Source: JBBQWR01 sp038210495 (lineage in GTDB: Bacteria; Planctomycetota; Planctomycetia; Pirellulales; DATAWG01). Taken from it: DNA of 60,187 nt. The stretch spans positions 1 to 60,187 of the forward strand of contig JBBQWR010000036.1 of the NCBI GenBank assembly GCA_038210495.1, read 5' to 3'. The position numbers were made by a program, and so were the translations under genes. This document shows, piece by piece, positions 19,524 through 27,933 of the stretch (positions are counted from its first letter, which is position 1; the number at the start of each line of letters is the position of its first letter). Below the pieces are notes generated by a model. It did not search any database. It was given only the letters and a program-made list of their open reading frames with translations, and was not told the origin of the DNA.

Positions 19524-21557
19524 TTAACCTCGGGCGCCGCGCTGCGGCAGAAAACCGTCCAGCTCGTAGCGGCGAATCTTGCGATCCAGCGTCGAGCGCT
19601 CGATTCCCAGGATATGGGACGTCTGGCTCTTGTTCCAGTTGGTCGCATTGAGCGTGGCCAAGATATGGCGCCGTTCCATTTCGTCCAGCGAGATCGGCTC
19701 GAACGCGTTGGACGGCGGCAAGTCGCCCGTGTCGCCGGCCGTCGCCAGTTTGGTGAGGGTCAGGTCTTCGACGTCGATCGTCTCGCCCCGCGCGAGGACG
19801 ACCGCCCGTTCGATCACGTTCTTCAGTTCGCGGACATTGCCGGGCCAGCGGTACTCGTGCATCTGCCGCGTGGCGGCCGGTGTGAAGCCGCGCAGTCGCC
19901 GCCCCGTCTCGGAATTGAATCGCTGCAGAAAATATTGAGCCAACACGGCAATATCCTCGGGCCGTTTGCGCAGCGGAGGGACGAACACTTCGAGCACATG
20001 CAGTCGAAAGTAGAGGTCGCGCCGAAATTGCCCTTCGGCCACCGCCTTCTCCAAATCGCGATTGGTCGCGGCGATGACCCGCACGTCGACCTTAATGGCC
20101 TCGCTGCCGCCGACTCGCTCGAAAGGATGCCCTTCGAGCACGCGAAGAAACTTGGCTTGAATCGAGGGGCTCATCTCGCCGATCTCGTCGAGCATGAGCG
20201 TGCCATTGTGTCCAGCCTCGAATTTGCCGATTTTTCGTTCCGTGGCGCCGGTGAAGGCGCCCCGTTCGTGGCCGAACAGCTCGCTTTCCAGCAGGCTTTC
20301 GGTGAGGGCCGCGCAGTTGAGGCACACGAACGGGCCTTTGCGTCGAGGGCTGGAAAAATGCACCGCCCGCGCCACAAGCTCCTTGCCGACGCCGCTCTCG
20401 CCGCGAATCAAAACGGTCGCTCGACTGGGAGCGGCGCGATTGATCTCGCCGGCGACTTTTTCCATTGCCGGACTATCGCCGATGATCTCGCTCTCGACTC
20501 CCAATCGCTCGCGGAGCTGCAAATTCTCGTCGACCATCTGGCTGAGATTCTCGGCCAACTCGTGACGGCGAGCTAGATTCTCCAGCGCCACCGCCACCGT
20601 ATCGGCCACGGCCAGCGCGAACTCCAGGTCGTCCGGATCCGGAATCCGCTCGCTGGCGGTCGAATACAAATGCACCAGGCCCAGGGGCCGGCCGCCGCGG
20701 CGAATCGGCGCACAGAGCACGCTGGTCGCATGGAATTCTCCTTGGCTGTCGCGGCCCCCCAGGGCGCTATCCCCCATCACGTTGCGCGCGAGGACCGCTT
20801 CTCCTTCGCGAAGCACGGTGGAGGCCAGAAAATTGGAGATGCGATGATAAGGAGAGTCGGTATCGGTGCGCGACGCCACAATTTCCAAGTCGCTGCTGCT
20901 AATCTCGCCGGTCGATGTTCGCGGCAGCAACAGCACGGCGCCGGCGTCGATCTGAGTTCCTTCGAACACACCCGCCAGCGCGATTTGAGCGATCGTATTG
21001 ACATCCGGCGCCTGGGCCAACTCGAACGCCAATCGGCAGAGTTGAGCCGCGGCGCGACCGACCTTGGGGATCGCCGAAACGTCGTCTTCCTCAGCCGGCG
21101 GTTCCAGAAATTTCGTCTGACCCCGGCGATGCGTAATCGTCGTTGGCTCGAGGGCGGCTAAGACATTGTCTTCGTCGAGCATCTCGGTCCGGCTGTTGGG
21201 ATCGCCCGTCCGGACCGGCAGACTTTTGAAGACCGAACTCGAGTCGGGAAAGGCCTTCGTGAGATCGTGGACAAATGCCATTTGCGAGTGGCCGATGCGG
21301 ATGATCTCGCCCGCCTCGAGCAGATGGTCGCCGCGGATCAAATGACTGCCGACCGCCGTCCCATTGCGGCTATCCAAGTCGCGAACGACCCATTTACCCT
21401 GGGAATAGAACACCTCGGCATGGGCTCGGCTACAGCGTTCGTCCTTGACGACGATCTGGCTAGTGGGCGCGCGTCCGATCGTCACCGGCTGTCCCGGCAC
21501 AAGCCGAAACACGTCGGTCCATTTGGCGCCTTCCCGAATCACCAGATATGCAAGCAT
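19524..21557 (-). CDS. FHA-GAF-AAA+-Fis sigma-54-dependent transcriptional activator
   Basis: This 677-residue cytoplasmic regulator has four parts. An FHA domain is at about residues 25-95 (VTIGRAPTSQIVV, CSRAHAEV, DLDSRNGTAVG), which reads phosphothreonine. A GAF-like sensor is at about 170-330. The AAA+ domain is at about 360-590 with Walker A GESGVGKE, the sigma-54 contact loop GAFTGA and Walker B TLMLDEIGE. A Fis-type helix-turn-helix ends it (NWNKSQTSHILGIERSTLDRKI). The GAFTGA loop shows it should open sigma-54 promoters. FHA input suggests control by Ser/Thr kinases, which are numerous in planctomycetes. Target genes are unknown; the downstream membrane protein gene is coupled to it. 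Confidence 0.92.
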   Translation of the reverse strand: MLAYLVIREGAKWTDVFRLVPGQPVTIGRAPTSQIVVKDERCSRAHAEVFYSQGKWVVRDLDSRNGTAVGSHLIRGDHLLEAGEIIRIGHSQMAFVHDLTKAFPDSSSVFKSLPVRTGDPNSRTEMLDEDNVLAALEPTTITHRRGQTKFLEPPAEEDDVSAIPKVGRAAAQLCRLAFELAQAPDVNTIAQIALAGVFEGTQIDAGAVLLLPRTSTGEISSSDLEIVASRTDTDSPYHRISNFLASTVLREGEAVLARNVMGDSALGGRDSQGEFHATSVLCAPIRRGGRPLGLVHLYSTASERIPDPDDLEFALAVADTVAVALENLARRHELAENLSQMVDENLQLRERLGVESEIIGDSPAMEKVAGEINRAAPSRATVLIRGESGVGKELVARAVHFSSPRRKGPFVCLNCAALTESLLESELFGHERGAFTGATERKIGKFEAGHNGTLMLDEIGEMSPSIQAKFLRVLEGHPFERVGGSEAIKVDVRVIAATNRDLEKAVAEGQFRRDLYFRLHVLEVFVPPLRKRPEDIAVLAQYFLQRFNSETGRRLRGFTPAATRQMHEYRWPGNVRELKNVIERAVVLARGETIDVEDLTLTKLATAGDTGDLPPSNAFEPISLDEMERRHILATLNATNWNKSQTSHILGIERSTLDRKIRRYELDGFLPQRGARG

Positions 21558-22062
21558 TTACGACCGCGGCAACGAAATGACCCTGGGCATGGGGTCGGAA
21601 GAGATGGGTGTAGCTGGGTCAAAATCCTTAAGTAGACAAGCACTTCGCCACTCTACACCTTAGTCGGTCCAGGCCTAAGCGTGCAAGGATTCGTCGTGCT
21701 TCGTAGCCCGCGCAAGGCCGAATGGCAATGCGATGAAAAGCAAACCGGAATCGCGAAAGCCCGAAAAAGCGAAGGCCCCAAAACGGCAGGTAGACAGTCT
21801 ATCCTGAAAGTCTTTTTTTTCGGCTTTTCGGGCTTTCGCGATTCACTCGATCGGTCGAAACAAGCATTTTACGGGCTCTTTCAGAAGTCGGCGAGCGATT
21901 TTCTTGCTAATTTCAGGCCACCGAATTACGATGGTGTCGGCGACGAGGCTTGGTCATGCAGACCGCCTATCGCGGCCGTTTCGGGGCATTTCAGCAAACA
22001 GTGGATCACGCAAACAGTTGCGTTACCCAAGTTGCCGGCGCCCCAACGAGAGGAGCCGGCAA
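21558..22062. other. 505-nt gap with a large inverted repeat
   Basis: No gene is supported between the divergent regulator and DUF1598 genes. The main structure is the 22-bp inverted repeat at 21748-21844. The ribosome binding site of the DUF1598 gene lies at the right end (22048-22055). Confidence 0.45.
21748..21844. repeat. 22-bp near-perfect inverted repeat, 52-nt loop
   Basis: The left arm 21748-21770 (GAATCGCGAAAGCCCG...) is the reverse complement of the right arm 21823-21844, apart from one extra A. The loop includes a run of eight Ts just before the right arm. It could form a stable stem in RNA or a cruciform in DNA. Confidence 0.8.
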
Positions 22063-23481
22063 ATGCAATTCGTGGTCGTGGAATCACCAAAACGAGAGGC
22101 GAAACAGATGACTCGATCTCCCAAGACGGCACTTCGTAAATTCGCGACACGCGCGCTGTGGCTCGGACTCAGCGGCGTGCTGCTTGTCGCCGGTGAAAAA
22201 CGGGCGGCCGCGCAGTTCCAGCAACAGCAGGCTGTCGGCGGCGTGTCGGTTAACACCGAAGGGGTGATCGCGAACATCGAGCCGGTGGGCCTCAAGGAGC
22301 TCCGAGAAATGCGGCGGAAGGCGTTGGCCCAAGCCCCCGGCGATCTGAACAAGCCCGCCAAGCTGCGGATGCTTTCGCTGCGCGGCCTCCAAGAGACGAT
22401 TGCCAGCTATCAAGAGCAAAAGAAACCGCTGCCGGCCGAGGTCCTGCTTTTGGCTGGATTGCAACGAGTGGAATACATCTTCGCCGACCCGCTCCACCAC
22501 GATCTAATTCTCGCGGGCCCGGCGGAAGGTTGGCGCGTGAGCGACGAAGGAGAAATCGTCGGTCAAAACACGGGCCTGCCCGTGCTGCGATTGGACGATC
22601 TGCTCGTCTCGCTGAGAACGGCCGACGCGGCTCGCAATGGCGGGATCAGTTGCTCGATCGATCCGACGCCAGAGGGCCTGAAGCAATATCGCGCCTTCAT
22701 GTCGCATCAAACGACGATCGGCGACGTCAATACGACTCTAGCGAACATCGAGCGAAATCTTGGTCCGCAGCAGATCACCGTCGGCGGCGTGCCGGGAACG
22801 AGCCGATTCGCCCACGTCATGGTCTCTGCCGATTATCGGATGAAGCGGCTGGCGATGAACTTCGAGCCGGCGCCCGTCAAGGGAATGCCGAGCTATCTGG
22901 AACTGTTGCCTGCCGCCGGAAAGACGCAAAACCTGCTGCCCAGATGGTGGCTGGCCGCCAACTATCAGCCGCTGCTGAAAGATCCCGAAGGCTTGGCTTG
23001 GCAACTCCGCGGCGCCGGTGTGAAGTGCATGACTGAAGAGGATTTTGTCACCGACAACGGGACCCGGGAGCATACCGGCAAATCCAACAACACGGCCCAA
23101 AAATGGGCCGATTCGATGACGAGCAAGTATGAAGAGTTGGCGGCCAAAGACACCGTGTTCGGCCAACTTCGCAACTGCATGGACTTGGCCGTGATTGCCT
23201 CATTGATCCAAGCCCAGCAATTGGCCGAGAAAGCCGATTGCCGATTGGACCTGTTGCGAGACGAGAAGAAAATGCCGCTCGAGACGATGGATGTGCCTAG
23301 GCAAGTGGACTCGAAAGCCACGTTCGTGAAGCGGGGTCACAACTATCTGATCAGCGCCTCGGGCGGAGTGAAGTTTCAACCTTGGGCCGCGGTCCAAAAG
23401 ATCGAGGTCGGCGACGGGGCGGTTGCGGCACGCGCCAAGGCCTTGGCCGCGACGAAGCCCGGCGCCTGGTGGTGGGAATAG
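22063..23481 (+). CDS. secreted DUF1598 protein
   Basis: This 472-residue exported protein belongs to DUF1598, a family known mainly from planctomycetes and of unknown function. A signal peptide is clear (LRKFATRALWLGLSGVLLVA). The rest has DUF1598-like segments: LSLRGLQETIASYQEQKKPL, FADPLHHDLILAGPAEGW and SRFAHVMVSADYRMKRLA. Two starts are possible. The ATG at 22063 has a strong GAGAGGAG eight bases upstream; the ATG at 22108 has a weaker GAGAGG and would give a more ordinary signal peptide. I annotate the first. No conserved catalytic motif was recognised, and the neighbours do not hint at a role. Confidence 0.75.
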   Translation: MQFVVVESPKREAKQMTRSPKTALRKFATRALWLGLSGVLLVAGEKRAAAQFQQQQAVGGVSVNTEGVIANIEPVGLKELREMRRKALAQAPGDLNKPAKLRMLSLRGLQETIASYQEQKKPLPAEVLLLAGLQRVEYIFADPLHHDLILAGPAEGWRVSDEGEIVGQNTGLPVLRLDDLLVSLRTADAARNGGISCSIDPTPEGLKQYRAFMSHQTTIGDVNTTLANIERNLGPQQITVGGVPGTSRFAHVMVSADYRMKRLAMNFEPAPVKGMPSYLELLPAAGKTQNLLPRWWLAANYQPLLKDPEGLAWQLRGAGVKCMTEEDFVTDNGTREHTGKSNNTAQKWADSMTSKYEELAAKDTVFGQLRNCMDLAVIASLIQAQQLAEKADCRLDLLRDEKKMPLETMDVPRQVDSKATFVKRGHNYLISASGGVKFQPWAAVQKIEVGDGAVAARAKALAATKPGAWWWE

Positions 23482-23482
23482 G

Positions 23483-23512
23483 CGAGTGGCGAGTGGCGAG
23501 TGGCGAGTCTAC
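23483..23512. repeat. GGCGAGT heptamer tandem repeat
   Basis: Three to four exact copies of the heptamer GGCGAGT follow the DUF1598 stop. It is the same family as the repeat at 626-665. Confidence 0.7.
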
Positions 23513-23537
23513 ATAGCCGAGGCGCCGCGCCAGGAGC

Positions 23538-24173
23538 TCATTGCTGCCGCCGCTCGTTCGTCCCTAATCGAACCTCGGCCAATACCTCACTCTTCAGGTC
23601 GACAAGTCTCACCACCGGTATTTCCTTCGCCACGCGGGGAAACCACGCATCCACAAAACCGGCGTCCGCGAGCGAAGATAAATCGAAAGCCTCGCCTCGC
23701 GGTGGAAGGCACGATTTGAGCAGTACGAGTTCGTCGCAATTGAGCGCGAAAGCAACCCGGGCTGCGATCGAATCGCTTGTGGCGTCCCAGCTAATCGGCA
23801 ATCGTTGGCCGCATAACGTGGGCTCGATCTGTTCCAGAAACGTGAACGGATCGAATACGACAAGCTTGCTCTTATAGTCAGCTTCCAGGAGCCTGGGCCA
23901 AGAATCGATCATCTCCGCTTCGGGTAAGAGCGCGTGAGCCATTCGGGCCGTCAGGCTCATCGCCCTGATCGCCAGCCAGTGCGAAGCCGTTTCGCCTAGG
24001 TGATGTGCCGCATCCCAGTCGCGGATCGCGCCCACCACCGAGCCGCCGCCGACAATCAACACACCGGCCGGCGTAGCTTGCCGCGACAGCCAGGCGCGCA
24101 GCCGGTCCGGCCACTCGGAATTCCCGAGCAGGCTGCCGCCAAGCTTGATCACGCGAACAATCGAGGTGCTCAT
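23538..24173 (-). CDS. mfnE: amino acid kinase family protein, MfnE-like (aminomethylfuran phosphate kinase)
   Basis: This 211-residue protein is a small amino-acid-kinase fold enzyme: VIKLGGSLL at the N-terminus, VLIVGGGSVVGAIRDWD, then WDATSDSIAARVAFALNCD and ELVLLKS, all typical of the family. In methanogens MfnE phosphorylates aminomethylfuran methyl phosphate to the diphosphate during methanofuran synthesis. The assignment is supported by context: its ATG overlaps the stop of the MfnF-like gene by four bases (ATGA), and an MfnD-like ATP-grasp gene lies further upstream. Together they form the last gene of a three-gene minus-strand operon. Without that context it would be only a generic kinase. 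Confidence 0.78.
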   Translation of the reverse strand: MSTSIVRVIKLGGSLLGNSEWPDRLRAWLSRQATPAGVLIVGGGSVVGAIRDWDAAHHLGETASHWLAIRAMSLTARMAHALLPEAEMIDSWPRLLEADYKSKLVVFDPFTFLEQIEPTLCGQRLPISWDATSDSIAARVAFALNCDELVLLKSCLPPRGEAFDLSSLADAGFVDAWFPRVAKEIPVVRLVDLKSEVLAEVRLGTNERRQQ

Positions 24174-25183
24174 GCTCCATCGGCTTCACCGGCCAAAAAC
24201 GCCAGCGCGTGGGCCGTCGCGCACCGCGAAAGCATCGGACCGAGTTCTTCGTCCAAGGAGACGATCTTCGCGTTGGACTTCATCCGTTCTAGCGCCCGGC
24301 GTGCCAGGAATTCGCCTCGGCCCGAGATGACAACCGTTTCCGGCGGCGCGGGCATCCGGCCGATCACTTGGCTCATCGCCACGGCAATTTTCGCGAGTTG
24401 GGCTCGACCGATCGCCTCCGCCGCGGCGCGGGCCTCTTCTTCGCTGAACGTTTCGCGATCGGCGCATATCTGCCGGGCTAACCGATCTCGCGCGGCGGCC
24501 TTCGTGGCCGGTCGACCGTCGGCCGTGTGATTGCTGTTGGGTTCTTCAAGTAGATCGCCGAGCACCAGATAGGCGTCCCAAGCCGTGGCAAACAGTTCGT
24601 GGGCCACCGGACATTGTCGTTGTCGCCACGGCAGCGCGCCGACGATCGCGCAAACGGGGCTCCGCTCAACGCCCGTGTAGACCAGTTCGCTGGCCAGCAA
24701 TCGCTCCGAATCGGTCTTGCCTTGAGCCGCCGGCTTGCCGTCGATCAGCGGAATTATATCGCAGGTCGTCGAACCGATGTCGATCGTGAGCGCCGGGCCG
24801 GTTCGAGCATATCGGCCGACGAACCGCGTCAGGGCGTGCCAATTCGCGGCCGCCGCGAGCAATGGTTGTTTGAGCGCGATCTGCGGCGCCACCAGCATGC
24901 CATTGTTGAGATAGATCCGCGTGTGCCGCCCATCGGACGCGTTCACCAGGGCATTCAAGATGAACTGGACTCCCTCGACCTTCGTAGCGAAACAATCGGC
25001 CAATTCGCCCGTCATCGTCGCGGCCAAATGATCGGTTCGTGGGGCCCCGGCAATCAGTGCCCGCAGCGCTTCGGCCAGTTGCCGCGGCTTCTGCCACAGC
25101 GCAAAGACCATTGTCGCGGCATACTCGCGTCCGTCGGCCACCTTGAGATTGGCCCCGCCGATGTCGATCCCCAGCCATTGCAT
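24170..25183 (-). CDS. mfnF: hydantoinase/oxoprolinase-like protein, MfnF-like (methanofuran core synthase)
   Basis: This 337-residue protein has an actin/ASKHA-like nucleotide fold: WLGIDIGGANLKVAD at the start and LTIDIGSTTCDIIPLIDGK in the middle, both phosphate-binding loops. Such proteins are known as H4MPT-linked C1-transfer pathway proteins. The archaeal MfnF joins the aminomethylfuran diphosphate to gamma-glutamyltyramine. The frame is open to 25339, but the family begins at the ATG at 25183; the upstream frame is antisense to the REP-like element and mfnD tail. The stop overlaps the mfnE start by four bases. The product should be cytoplasmic and serve the methanofuran or methylofuran carrier used by the Fhc formyltransferase/hydrolase. 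Confidence 0.8.
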   Translation of the reverse strand: MQWLGIDIGGANLKVADGREYAATMVFALWQKPRQLAEALRALIAGAPRTDHLAATMTGELADCFATKVEGVQFILNALVNASDGRHTRIYLNNGMLVAPQIALKQPLLAAAANWHALTRFVGRYARTGPALTIDIGSTTCDIIPLIDGKPAAQGKTDSERLLASELVYTGVERSPVCAIVGALPWRQRQCPVAHELFATAWDAYLVLGDLLEEPNSNHTADGRPATKAAARDRLARQICADRETFSEEEARAAAEAIGRAQLAKIAVAMSQVIGRMPAPPETVVISGRGEFLARRALERMKSNAKIVSLDEELGPMLSRCATAHALAFLAGEADGA

Positions 25184-25224
25184 GCCGATGTTCCCGTCGA
25201 AGATCGGCGCCCGTCGCGATCCCT

Positions 25225-26316
25225 TTACACGGGCCCCCGATCGCGCATGGCGCCGCTGGAATCGAATTCTACCCGCCGCGAGGCATGCGACAAACGCCTC
25301 CCTCTCCCTTCTGGAGAGGGCCGGGGTGAGGGTCGGCAAGGAGGAGGGCGAATATCCGAGGCTATTTCGAGCATGGCGGCGGCAAGATTTTCCCGCACCG
25401 CGGCGCGCAGGCCGATATAAGAAGTTGTGAGCCGAGGGTTGATCTCGATCACCACGTCGCCTCCGCCGGTGGGATCATCGCCAAGCACAAGATCGACGCC
25501 CAAATAACCGACAACCGGCCCCAAGGCGTCGATCGCGCGCCGCGCCAATCGTTGAGCTCGTTCATTGAGATGCGGCGGAATAGGACAAGCGCCGCCGAGA
25601 TAACGAAACTGGCCATCGGTGGACAAATGCTGCGAGCAAGCCGGCAGGGCAATATTACCCTCGGGTCCGCAAAGAACTGCGACACTTGCCGCCGATCCGG
25701 AAATGAACGGCTCCAATCTTCCAGGTCGCGCGAGTCGCTGCTGGTGATCGATCGCATCCCGCCGAGTCGTCAAGAGCCGCACATTGTGCGCCCCAGCGCC
25801 GTCGCAAGGCTTGAGAACGACCGGAAACGGAAAATCCTCCGGAAGTCGACCAGCCGGTTCGACGAGCCATCCGCGTGGCGCCGGCACGCCGGCGGCAGTC
25901 AGCCGCTGAGCCGTCGCATGTTTATCTCCGGCCAGGGCAATCGTTGGCGGACTCGGTCCGAGCAAGCGACCTCCGGCCCCGTCAACCATCAAGCTGCGCT
26001 GGTGCAATAGGCCATCGAACTCAGGCGCGATAACGAGCGTCCAGTCACACCTTTTTGAGCAATTGGCGAGCAATTCGCTTTCCGCTTCGCTCGAAATCAC
26101 TTCAATGAACTGTGCGCCGCTGATGCATAGTTCGTCACGAAACCGGGCGTCGATCATCACCGCGATTTGCGTATCGGGGACTCCCGCGAAATCGGCGGCG
26201 ACGGCCGCCAACATCGCCAACCCTTCTTGTCGAAGCGCTGAATCGGCCAACAAATCGGACCGTGCGAACAGTCCGCCGCTGCAGAAGAACTCGTACAGCA
26301 GAATCGTCTGCGTCAT
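25225..26316 (-). CDS. mfnD: ATP-grasp ligase, MfnD-like (tyramine/tyrosine-glutamate ligase)
   Basis: This 363-residue ATP-grasp protein starts LLYEFFCSGGLF, a typical start for MfnD-like proteins. The ATP-binding core is FPVVLKPCDGAGAHNVRLL, the metal and phosphate loop is VVIEINPRLTTSYIGLR, and a KHATAQRLTAAGVPAPRG entry helix precedes the core. MfnD ligates glutamate to tyramine in methanofuran synthesis; bacterial methylofuran reportedly uses tyrosine instead. It is the first gene of the operon, 41 bases before mfnF. The last about 35 residues (RPSPRPSPEGRGRRL onward) are translated from a REP-like palindrome and do not belong to the fold, so the original stop codon appears to have been lost. 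Confidence 0.8.
   Translation of the reverse strand: MTQTILLYEFFCSGGLFARSDLLADSALRQEGLAMLAAVAADFAGVPDTQIAVMIDARFRDELCISGAQFIEVISSEAESELLANCSKRCDWTLVIAPEFDGLLHQRSLMVDGAGGRLLGPSPPTIALAGDKHATAQRLTAAGVPAPRGWLVEPAGRLPEDFPFPVVLKPCDGAGAHNVRLLTTRRDAIDHQQRLARPGRLEPFISGSAASVAVLCGPEGNIALPACSQHLSTDGQFRYLGGACPIPPHLNERAQRLARRAIDALGPVVGYLGVDLVLGDDPTGGGDVVIEINPRLTTSYIGLRAAVRENLAAAMLEIASDIRPPPCRPSPRPSPEGRGRRLSHASRRVEFDSSGAMRDRGPV
25298..25332. repeat. REP-like palindrome inside the mfnD coding sequence
   Basis: The sequence CCCTCTCCC, CTGGAGAGGG, CCGGGGTGAGGG repeats the element at 4721-4756. On the minus strand it encodes the P-S-P-R-P-S-P-E-G-R-G tail of the MfnD-like protein. Confidence 0.75.
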
Positions 26317-26352
26317 ACGAATTCGATTATCGATAAAATTTCGAAGTCCGGT

Positions 26353-27087
26353 TTAGGACCCGCGCTGGGGAACACTAACGCCTCGCTGGGCCGCTCGCGC
26401 CTTCACCAATTCCCGATATTGGGAATGAGCCACGCGATCCTCAGGTGGGATTCTGGACAAGAATTGATGCCGTGCGGCGACTCGGTCCGCCTCGGATCGG
26501 GCCGGTCGCCCGGAAGGCGGACCGCCGGGTCCGCCTTGGCCAGCGGCCGCGTCGCCACCTGCGCCGGGAGGGCCACCACCAGTGGGTCCGCCACCGTCCT
26601 TGGTCTTGCCGGCGTCACCTGCTGGTTTCTTGGCATCCTCGGCAGCCCGGCGCTTGGCTCGCTCCGCCTCACGGGCGACGTCTCGATCGATCTCTTTGTC
26701 GACTTCGGCGATCATTTGGTCATGTGGCATCGCGAGAATGACCTTCTCTCGCTGAAACATCTGACTGGGATCACCACCCCGCCCGCGATTTCCCCTGAGT
26801 TCGGCGCGGAGATTATCGGGCAATGCGCCCATCTTGCTCCGCAACTCTTGCCATAGCGCTTGCCTGTCGGTTTGCGATAGCGAGTCGTCTTGTAGTTTTG
26901 CCTGCAGCGCCCTGATCTCGGTGATCCGAGAATCGGTGAAGAATCCCAGGGCATACGCCAACCCGACGCTGCCCAAAAGAAACACGGCTACGAATGAAGA
27001 AATGACAAAGGCGCGGCGCTTATTGTTGCTCGGTTTGACCGTTTCAACAGCTTTCCGCTTCGGCCAGGATGTATTGCCTTGAATCAT
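26353..27087 (-). CDS. single-pass membrane protein with low-complexity domain, unknown
   Basis: I do not recognise a family. The 244-residue product has one membrane helix (about residues 28-46, VISSFVAVFLLGSVGLAYA), a helical segment (about 55-140) rich in charged residues and likely to form a coiled coil (MIAEVDKEIDRDVAREAERAKRR), and a Gly/Pro-rich linker (about 150-200). A short conserved-looking end reads ADRVAARHQFLSRIPPEDRV. Its ATG overlaps the stop of the upstream pseudopilin gene by four bases, so the two are translated together and may act in the same envelope structure. Confidence 0.6.
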   Translation of the reverse strand: MIQGNTSWPKRKAVETVKPSNNKRRAFVISSFVAVFLLGSVGLAYALGFFTDSRITEIRALQAKLQDDSLSQTDRQALWQELRSKMGALPDNLRAELRGNRGRGGDPSQMFQREKVILAMPHDQMIAEVDKEIDRDVAREAERAKRRAAEDAKKPAGDAGKTKDGGGPTGGGPPGAGGDAAAGQGGPGGPPSGRPARSEADRVAARHQFLSRIPPEDRVAHSQYRELVKARAAQRGVSVPQRGS

Positions 27088-27689
27088 TGGTCGTCCACAT
27101 GTCCGTCGAGGTAAAGGAAGTTCTGAGCGCCAGCCGTGTCGCCGGGATTACCGTGGAAAGGGCCGTAGTCGAACATCAGCGTGATCAGCGAAGTCTTCGA
27201 GGGCCGATGTTTCAAATTCAACAACTGACTGCGGATGTAAGGCACGAACTTCGTGGGATCCTCGACCGACTGCTTGAAAAACGTCGTAACGGGATAATCG
27301 TAGCTAAGCTTGAGTCCTTGGCCGTCCGGCGGCGGCGGAAAATATTTCGTGTCATCCGGACAGGCGAACACTTGCTGATTGTTCTCGCAGTACGGAAGCA
27401 AGACTTTGTCGATCGTCGGCAGGTTTTGCGGCAAGGGAGCCGGATTAGGAAGCGACGCCATCTCGGTGCAAACCGGAAACGGCGATGTCGGGCCGCCACG
27501 ATCCATATATTGCAAAAAAGCGATCCCAATCTGCTTAAGATTGCTCGCACACGATGTGCGCCGCGCCGCTCCTCGAAGGGCCTGCACGGCCGGAATCAAC
27601 AAGGCGATCAAGATCCCGATGATCGCAATCACGACCAACAGCTCGACGAGCGTAAAACCGCGCGGCGCAAGCCGTCGTTTTGCCATCAT
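27084..27689 (-). CDS. DUF1559-type prepilin-like protein
   Basis: About 201 residues with the prepilin motif PRGFTLVELLVVIAIIGILI followed by IPAVQALRGAARRTSCASNL, the typical opening of the DUF1559 proteins that are greatly expanded in planctomycetes. The end, NFLYLDGHVDD, matches the H-X9-DG-like C-terminal pattern. The leader should be cleaved after Gly by prepilin peptidase, leaving an inner-membrane pseudopilin. It is shorter than most family members (about 300 residues). The ATG pair at 27689/27686 is chosen over the ATG at 27716, as it gives a normal short leader. It is translationally coupled to the downstream membrane protein. Confidence 0.85.
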   Translation of the reverse strand: MMAKRRLAPRGFTLVELLVVIAIIGILIALLIPAVQALRGAARRTSCASNLKQIGIAFLQYMDRGGPTSPFPVCTEMASLPNPAPLPQNLPTIDKVLLPYCENNQQVFACPDDTKYFPPPPDGQGLKLSYDYPVTTFFKQSVEDPTKFVPYIRSQLLNLKHRPSKTSLITLMFDYGPFHGNPGDTAGAQNFLYLDGHVDDQ

Positions 27690-27933
27690 GGAGTTCTCTG
27701 GTGGGGTGTGATCCATACGGCAAACATCCCGAACCGGAAATTCGCAGTGGATGAAATTCGGATCGAAAGAAATTCTCGTGGAAGTCTGGGCAGGAAGGAA
27801 AAGTGGGGCCGGCTTTATTGATGTTCAAATGCTGAATCCCACCATCCCGTAGGGATCAAACCCCCGTCTGTATCGCAGGTATCGCCGGAAATCTGGCTCG
27901 GGTCCTTTTAACGCGGTAAATGGTGAATGTGGC

